Shown piece by piece: positions 13,356 through 17,736 of a stretch of 17,736 nucleotides of DNA. Under the pieces are notes generated by a model. It ran no database searches. It was not told the DNA's origin and saw only the letters and a list, made by a program, of their open reading frames with translations. The DNA is from Spirochaetales bacterium (GTDB taxonomy: Bacteria > Spirochaetota > Spirochaetia > Sphaerochaetales > Sphaerochaetaceae). The position numbers and the translations under genes were made by a program. The stretch lies in NCBI GenBank assembly GCA_028723145.1, contig JAQYFM010000095.1:1-17736 (forward strand). The letters run 5' to 3'. The number at the start of each line of letters is the position of its first letter. Position 1 is the stretch's first letter.

Positions 13356-15512
13356 ATGAAAGTAATAAAAAGAAATGGTTCTGAAGTTGATTTTGATATT
13401 AGCAAAATAATTACTGCTATTACAAAAGCAAATAATGCTAATGTTTCACATGAATTATCTGAAGTCCAAATTAAGGATGCTGCAGAATATATTCAGTATA
13501 AATGTGAGAAATTAAAAAGAGCGGTTTCTGTAGAAGAAATCCAAGACATGGTTGAAAACCAAATCATGGCTAACGGAGCTTTTGAAGTTGCAAAAGAATA
13601 CGTAAAATATCGTTACCAGAGATCATTAATTAGAAAAGCAAATACAACAGACGATAGAATTTTAAGTCTCATTGAATGTAACAATGAAGAAATTAAGCAG
13701 GAGAATTCAAATAAAAATCCTATCGTTAACAGTGTACAGAGAGACTACATGGCTGGTGAAGTTAGCCGTGATATTTCTGCAAGACTTCTTCTTCCTAAGG
13801 AAATTGTTGATGCAGATAAAGAAGGTATTATCCACTTCCATGATACTGACTATTATGCTCAGCACATGCATAACTGTGACTTAGTAAATTTGGAAGATAT
13901 GTTACAAAACGGTACTGTTATTAGTGAAACTATGATTGAAAAACCACATAGCTTCTCAACAGCTTGTAACATTGCAACACAAATTATTGCTCAAGTTGCT
14001 TCTAACCAATATGGTGGACAATCTATTTCACTTGCTCATCTTGCTCCATTTGTTCAAATTTCTAGAGAAAAAATTAGAAGAAACGTTGAAGAAGAAATTC
14101 AGATGCTAGGAATCAATGCAGATGAAAAGACTAAATCTGCCATTGTTGAAAAGCGTCTTCTTGATGAAATTAAAAAAGGTGTACAGACAATTCAATACCA
14201 AGTAATTACTTTAATGACTACTAACGGTCAGGCACCTTTCTTAACTGTATTTATGTACCTTAATGAGGCAAAGAGTGACTCTGAAAAGCATGACCTTGCT
14301 CTCATCATCGAAGAGATGCTTAAGCAGAGAATTCTTGGTGTTAAAAATGAAGCTGGTGTCTGGATTACACCTGCATTTCCTAAGCTTATCTATGTTCTCG
14401 AAGAGGATAATATTAAGGAAGGTACAAAGTACTTCTACCTTACAAAATTAGCAGCTCAATGTTCTGCTAAGCGTCTTGTTCCTGATTACATTTCAGAGAA
14501 GAAGATGAAGGAATTAAAGGAAGGTAACTGTTTCCCTGTTATGGGTTGTAGATCAGCTCTTAACCCTTGGAAAGATGAAAATGGTAACTACAAGTTCTAT
14601 GGACGCTTTAACCAAGGTGTTGTAACTATCAACTTAGTTGATGTTGCTCTCTCCTCACACAAAGACATGGATGCATTCTGGAAAATTTTTGATGAGCGCT
14701 TAGACCTCTGTTATAGAGCTCTTATGTGTCGCCATAATCGCTTAAAGGGAACTCTTTCTGATGCAGCTCCTATCTTATGGCAAAATGGTGCAATTGCAAG
14801 ACTTAAAAAAGGTGAACCAATTGATAAACTCCTCTATGGAGGTTATTCAACAATTTCACTTGGTTATGCAGGTCTTTGTGAATGTGTTCGCTATATGACA
14901 GGAAAGAGTCATACAGATCCAAGTGCAACAGGTTTTGCTCTTTCTATAATGCAACACATGAATGATATGTGTGCAAAGTGGAAGGCTGAAACAAACATTG
15001 CCTTCTCTCCATATGGTACCCCTATTGAGAGTACTACATATAAGTTTGCAAAGTGCTTACAAAGAAGATTTGGTATCATTGAAGGAGTAACAGATAAGGG
15101 TTATATCACAAATAGCTACCATGTAAATGTTACAGAAGAAATCGATGCATTCTCAAAGCTTAAATTTGAGGCACAGTTCCAAGCTCTATCAACTGGTGGC
15201 GCAGTAAGCTATGTTGAAGTTCCTAATATGCAGAATAACATCGAAGCTGTTATTGCAGTTATCCAATTCATCTACGACAACATTATGTATGCAGAGTTAA
15301 ATACAAAATCTGACTACTGCCAAAAATGTGGTTATAGTGGTGAGATTCAAATTGTCAACGATAATGGTAAGCTTGTTTGGGAGTGTCCAAACTGTGGTAA
15401 CAGAGATCAAGATACCATGAATGTAGCAAGAAGAACTTGTGGCTATATTGGAACTCAATATTGGAACCAAGGTAGAACAGAAGAAATTAAAGATAGAGTC
15501 CTTCATCTTTAA
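13356..15512 (+). CDS. nrdD: Anaerobic (class III) ribonucleoside-triphosphate reductase
   Basis: The enzyme reduces ribonucleoside triphosphates to deoxyribonucleotides by glycyl-radical chemistry and works only without oxygen. With the start MKVIKRNG the protein has 718 residues, close to the usual ~710. An N-terminal ATP-cone for allosteric control spans about 1-93. Active-site cysteines lie in CFPVMGC (Cys392 and Cys398). Near the C-terminus four Zn-binding cysteines (654, 657, 677, 680) precede the glycyl-radical motif RRTCGYIG with radical Gly696. A start 30 nt further upstream (13326) is rejected because it lacks a ribosome site and overlaps the likely -10; GAGG at 13347-13350 supports the chosen ATG. 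An NrdR box lies upstream and the activase gene nrdG follows. Confidence 0.98.
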   Translation: MKVIKRNGSEVDFDISKIITAITKANNANVSHELSEVQIKDAAEYIQYKCEKLKRAVSVEEIQDMVENQIMANGAFEVAKEYVKYRYQRSLIRKANTTDDRILSLIECNNEEIKQENSNKNPIVNSVQRDYMAGEVSRDISARLLLPKEIVDADKEGIIHFHDTDYYAQHMHNCDLVNLEDMLQNGTVISETMIEKPHSFSTACNIATQIIAQVASNQYGGQSISLAHLAPFVQISREKIRRNVEEEIQMLGINADEKTKSAIVEKRLLDEIKKGVQTIQYQVITLMTTNGQAPFLTVFMYLNEAKSDSEKHDLALIIEEMLKQRILGVKNEAGVWITPAFPKLIYVLEEDNIKEGTKYFYLTKLAAQCSAKRLVPDYISEKKMKELKEGNCFPVMGCRSALNPWKDENGNYKFYGRFNQGVVTINLVDVALSSHKDMDAFWKIFDERLDLCYRALMCRHNRLKGTLSDAAPILWQNGAIARLKKGEPIDKLLYGGYSTISLGYAGLCECVRYMTGKSHTDPSATGFALSIMQHMNDMCAKWKAETNIAFSPYGTPIESTTYKFAKCLQRRFGIIEGVTDKGYITNSYHVNVTEEIDAFSKLKFEAQFQALSTGGAVSYVEVPNMQNNIEAVIAVIQFIYDNIMYAELNTKSDYCQKCGYSGEIQIVNDNGKLVWECPNCGNRDQDTMNVARRTCGYIGTQYWNQGRTEEIKDRVLHL

Positions 15513-15528
15513 AATTAAAATGAAACAT

Positions 15529-15554
15529 ATGAGGACGTCGAATGATGTCCTCAT
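15529..15554 (+). terminator. Hairpin between nrdD and nrdG
   Basis: An 11-bp stem including one G/T wobble (GAGGACGTC with GATGTCCTC plus flanking AT pairs) and a GAAT tetraloop lies 16 nt after the nrdD stop. It is followed by ATTATTTTTATA, a broken T-tract. It probably reduces transcription into nrdG, matching the small amount of activase needed. Confidence 0.7.
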
Positions 15555-15570
15555 TATTATTTTTATACTT

Positions 15571-16110
15571 ATGAATTACGCAAATATTAAATATTATGAC
15601 ATCGCTAATGGAGAAGGTGTTAGGACCTCTCTCTTTGTTTCAGGTTGCAGACATCATTGTAAAGAATGTTTTAACCAAATGGCTTGGGATTTTAAATATG
15701 GTAATGAGTTTACACGCAAAGTAGAAGATGAAATTATTGCATCCCTAGAGCCTTATTACATTGAAGGTTTAACACTTCTTGGTGGAGAGCCAATGGAAGT
15801 AGAAAACCAAGAAGTGCTTCTCCCTTTTTTAAAAAGAGTCAGAGATAAATATCCAAATAAATCAATTTGGATTTATTCTGGTTTTACATTTGAAGAATTA
15901 CTAGGTAAAATTCCTTCAAGAGCTGCAACTAAAACAGCTAAAGAGATTTTGAAGCTATGTGATGTACTTGTAGATGGGCGTTTTATTTTAGAGGAAAAAG
16001 ATATCTCCCTTCAGTTTAGAGGAAGTAGAAATCAAAGACTAATAGATTTAAAATCAACTTTCTTACAAAATCAGATAATAATTTGGAAAGATTGTAGAAT
16101 AGGAGTTTGA
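15571..16110 (+). CDS. nrdG: Anaerobic ribonucleotide reductase activating protein (radical SAM)
   Basis: The 179-residue radical-SAM enzyme generates the glycyl radical on NrdD by reductive cleavage of S-adenosylmethionine. The iron-sulfur cysteines are Cys26, Cys30 and Cys33 in the CRHHCKEC motif (C-x3-C-x2-C). The GGEPM segment (around residue 71) is the SAM-binding GGE site. It is slightly longer than E. coli NrdG (154 residues). The start MNYANIKYYDIANGEG was chosen because it matches the family N-terminus; an in-frame extension to 15439 would overlap the end of nrdD in another frame and include the terminator hairpin. No clear ribosome site is visible. A -10-like TATTAT (15555-15560) ends 10 nt before the ATG, so an own short-leader promoter is possible. 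deoD starts 2 nt after its stop. Confidence 0.95.
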   Translation: MNYANIKYYDIANGEGVRTSLFVSGCRHHCKECFNQMAWDFKYGNEFTRKVEDEIIASLEPYYIEGLTLLGGEPMEVENQEVLLPFLKRVRDKYPNKSIWIYSGFTFEELLGKIPSRAATKTAKEILKLCDVLVDGRFILEEKDISLQFRGSRNQRLIDLKSTFLQNQIIIWKDCRIGV

Positions 16111-16112
16111 TA

Positions 16113-16805
16113 ATGACTTGTCACAATAGTGCAAAAAAAGGTGAAATCGCATCCTCTGTATTGATGCCAGGAGATCCAAAAAGAGCAAAATTTATCGCTG
16201 AAAACTTTTTACAAGATATTAAGCTTGTAAATGAAGTAAGAGGTGCTTTAGCATACACAGGTAAATATAAAGGCAAAGAAGTATCTGTTATGGCAAGTGG
16301 TATGGGCGATGGGTCTATGGGTATTTATTCTCATGAACTTTTTAATGAGTACGATGTTGATAGAATAATCAGAGTAGGTTCTGCCGGGGCATTAAGTGAT
16401 GATTTAAAGCTTGGTGATGTTATTGCAGCTCTCTCAGCAAGTACTGATTCAGGATACCTTAATCACTATAATTTCCCAGGAGTCTTTGCGCCTACTGCTT
16501 CTGCTGCACTTGTAAAAAAGCTTATTAAGCTTGATGATTCAATAATTCTTGGACCAATTTATTCAACTCCAGTATTTTACTGTGATAATGAGTATTTTGA
16601 ACCTTGCAAGAAGATGGGCATGCTTGCTATTGAAATGGAAGCAGCTGCACTTTATGCAAATGCAGCAGAATTACATAAAGATGCAATTTGTCTCTTAACT
16701 ATCTCTGATATCATTGGTAAAGAAGAAAATATGACACCAAAAGAAAGAGAAGAGACATTTACCAAAATGATAAATCTCGCACTTGAATTAGCAATTAGTT
16801 TTTAA
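16113..16805 (+). CDS. deoD: Purine nucleoside phosphorylase, DeoD type
   Basis: The enzyme phosphorolyses purine (deoxy)nucleosides to base and (deoxy)ribose-1-phosphate in nucleoside salvage. The 230-residue protein keeps E. coli DeoD residues at the same numbers: His4, Gly20, Arg24, Arg43, Arg87 and Ser90. After a 5-residue offset it keeps Glu174-Met175-Glu176 for ribose contact, catalytic Asp199 in TISD and Arg212 (E. coli Asp204 and Arg217). All catalytic positions are intact. ATG 16113 is chosen over a TTG two codons earlier because AGGAG at 16101-16105 is 7 nt from it and it gives the correct family N-terminus. It follows nrdG with 2 nt spacing and is probably co-translated with it, linking nucleoside salvage to deoxyribonucleotide supply. 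Confidence 0.96.
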   Translation: MTCHNSAKKGEIASSVLMPGDPKRAKFIAENFLQDIKLVNEVRGALAYTGKYKGKEVSVMASGMGDGSMGIYSHELFNEYDVDRIIRVGSAGALSDDLKLGDVIAALSASTDSGYLNHYNFPGVFAPTASAALVKKLIKLDDSIILGPIYSTPVFYCDNEYFEPCKKMGMLAIEMEAAALYANAAELHKDAICLLTISDIIGKEENMTPKEREETFTKMINLALELAISF

Positions 16806-16810
16806 TCTAT

Positions 16811-16831
16811 TAGCAGGCTAAATGCCTGCTA
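16811..16831. terminator. Terminator hairpin between convergent deoD and MATE genes
   Basis: A perfect 8-bp inverted repeat (TAGCAGGC and GCCTGCTA) with a 5-nt loop lies 5 nt after the deoD stop and 2 nt before the stop codon of the opposing MATE gene. The plus-strand flank is TATTATATTT, a broken T-tract, so it acts best for deoD. Confidence 0.75.
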
Positions 16832-16833
16832 TA

Positions 16834-17736
16834 TTATATTTGTCCCATCCATTTACGACTTTTAAATATAATAAGTCCAATTAATAGACGTACACACTCC
16901 TCTAAGCTTAAAGTAAAATAAATTAACCATATTGGAAGATTTAATACAAAAGCAGCAATTAAACCAAGTGGAACACCAATACACCAAGTTCCAAAGATAT
17001 CAATTAGTGCTATAAAATGAGTTTTTCCACCACTACGAAGTATTCCATTACCAAGCGTCATATTTAATACTTTAACAGGTGCAAATAGAGCAAATATACA
17101 TATTATATATATAGCCATTTGTCTAACTTCAGGTTCAACATTAAATAGTTTTACATATAGCGATGCTGTTAATACTACTATTGCACTTAATATTAGAGAA
17201 CCGATTAATGCAGTAAACAATAACTTCTTACCACTTTCATACGCTCTAGCACTATCATTAGCACCAAGATATTTACCAACTATAATTCCGGTTGCAGATG
17301 AAACACCAGTAAGAGCTCCAATTACTAATGATACTATAGGGTTCATTAATGTCATTGCTGCACACTGCTGTGTTCCTACATGACCATATATACCGCCATA
17401 AATATTTTCACCTAGAACCCACATAAATTCAGATATAAACAGAGGAAGTAATATTAGAACAAATGGTTTTAACTCTTTTATTGTTGAATACACACTCTTA
17501 ATTAAGCCTCTATTTTTACTATATTTAATAAAGTAATATAGAAGCATAATAGCAGAAACTACTTGGGCGATAACACTTGCAAAGGCAGCTCCTATGACTC
17601 CTAGTTTTGGAATAGGACCCATACCAAAAATTAAAACATAGTTTAAGAGCGTATTTATAACCATACTCATTATTCCCGCATAAAGTGGTTCTTTCGCATG
17701 GTCTATGCATCTAAGATATGTTGAAAACATTGTAGT
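16834..17736 (-). CDS. MATE family efflux transporter, C-terminal part
   Basis: The reading frame is open through the right edge of the window, so only the last ~300 residues (about two thirds) are seen. The polytopic protein has about eight hydrophobic segments, with the MATE-typical GAAFASVIAQVVSA near the middle of the fold, a domain-linking loop followed by PLFISEFMWVLGENIYGGIYG, and an N-terminal-like VGKYLGANDSARAYESGKK stretch in the second half. MATE proteins export drugs or metabolites by Na+ or H+ antiport. The gene is not linked to its neighbours and converges on deoD. The substrate is unknown. The ATG at 17730 is an internal Met, not the true start. Confidence 0.9.
   Translation of the reverse strand, partial: TTMFSTYLRCIDHAKEPLYAGIMSMVINTLLNYVLIFGMGPIPKLGVIGAAFASVIAQVVSAIMLLYYFIKYSKNRGLIKSVYSTIKELKPFVLILLPLFISEFMWVLGENIYGGIYGHVGTQQCAAMTLMNPIVSLVIGALTGVSSATGIIVGKYLGANDSARAYESGKKLLFTALIGSLILSAIVVLTASLYVKLFNVEPEVRQMAIYIICIFALFAPVKVLNMTLGNGILRSGGKTHFIALIDIFGTWCIGVPLGLIAAFVLNLPIWLIYFTLSLEECVRLLIGLIIFKSRKWMGQI

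Noticed and set aside
15439..15570. 44-residue N-terminal extension of NrdG overlapping nrdD
   Set aside because: The extra part is the nrdD 3' end read in another frame plus the terminator hairpin; it shows no radical-SAM similarity.

Overview
The window is AT-rich and reads like the chromosome of an anaerobic, probably host-associated spirochaete (Treponema/Sphaerochaeta-like). This is an inference. It rests on the style of the exported binding proteins (signal peptides ending in FAQG and FANG followed by a Ser/Thr/Ala-rich linker), a class III oxygen-sensitive ribonucleotide reductase, a TRAP carboxylate transporter and AT-rich codon use. No rRNA, tRNA, insertion sequence, CRISPR array or prophage gene is visible.

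Layout from left to right. (1) 53-1152, plus strand: a NifX/NifB-type cluster-binding protein with a His/Cys-rich tail, then uracil-DNA glycosylase (ung). (2) 1186-5165, minus strand: a three-gene ABC importer of the FbpABC/AfuABC/PhnSTU class. The binding protein comes first and is separated by an intercistronic terminator from a fused two-domain permease and an ATPase. (3) 5302-6118: a GNAT acetyltransferase and a DUF2200 protein that converge and overlap at their 3' ends. (4) 6164-12494, minus strand: a regulatory and transport locus. A YesM-type histidine kinase, a YesN-type AraC response regulator and a DctP-like lipoprotein form a tightly overlapping trio, followed by dctP, dctQ and dctM of a TRAP transporter. 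(5) 12560-13081, plus strand: a YcxB-like membrane protein, divergent from the kinase. (6) 13356-16805, plus strand: nrdD, nrdG and deoD (anaerobic deoxyribonucleotide synthesis and purine nucleoside salvage), preceded by a strong NrdR box. (7) 16834 to the right edge, minus strand: the C-terminal part of a MATE exporter, cut by the window.

How the genes work together. The most system-like unit is block 4. The second, lipid-anchored DctP homologue is translationally coupled to the kinase/regulator pair rather than to the transporter. This suggests an extracytoplasmic ligand sensor that reports to the kinase and controls the TRAP genes just downstream. Block 6 joins anaerobic dNTP synthesis, its radical-SAM activase and purine nucleoside phosphorylase. 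A recurrent regulatory feature is that several monocistronic starts (ung, GNAT, YcxB-like) lack a Shine-Dalgarno sequence but have a -10-like hexamer exactly 6 nt before the ATG, with a near-miss at the kinase gene, as expected for leaderless mRNAs. Both binding-protein genes (ABC and TRAP) are followed by a strong hairpin before their membrane partners.

No gene-free stretch exceeds 300 bases. The longest, 13082-13355, holds a weak terminator, three TCAACA repeats, the NrdR box and two possible nrdD promoters.
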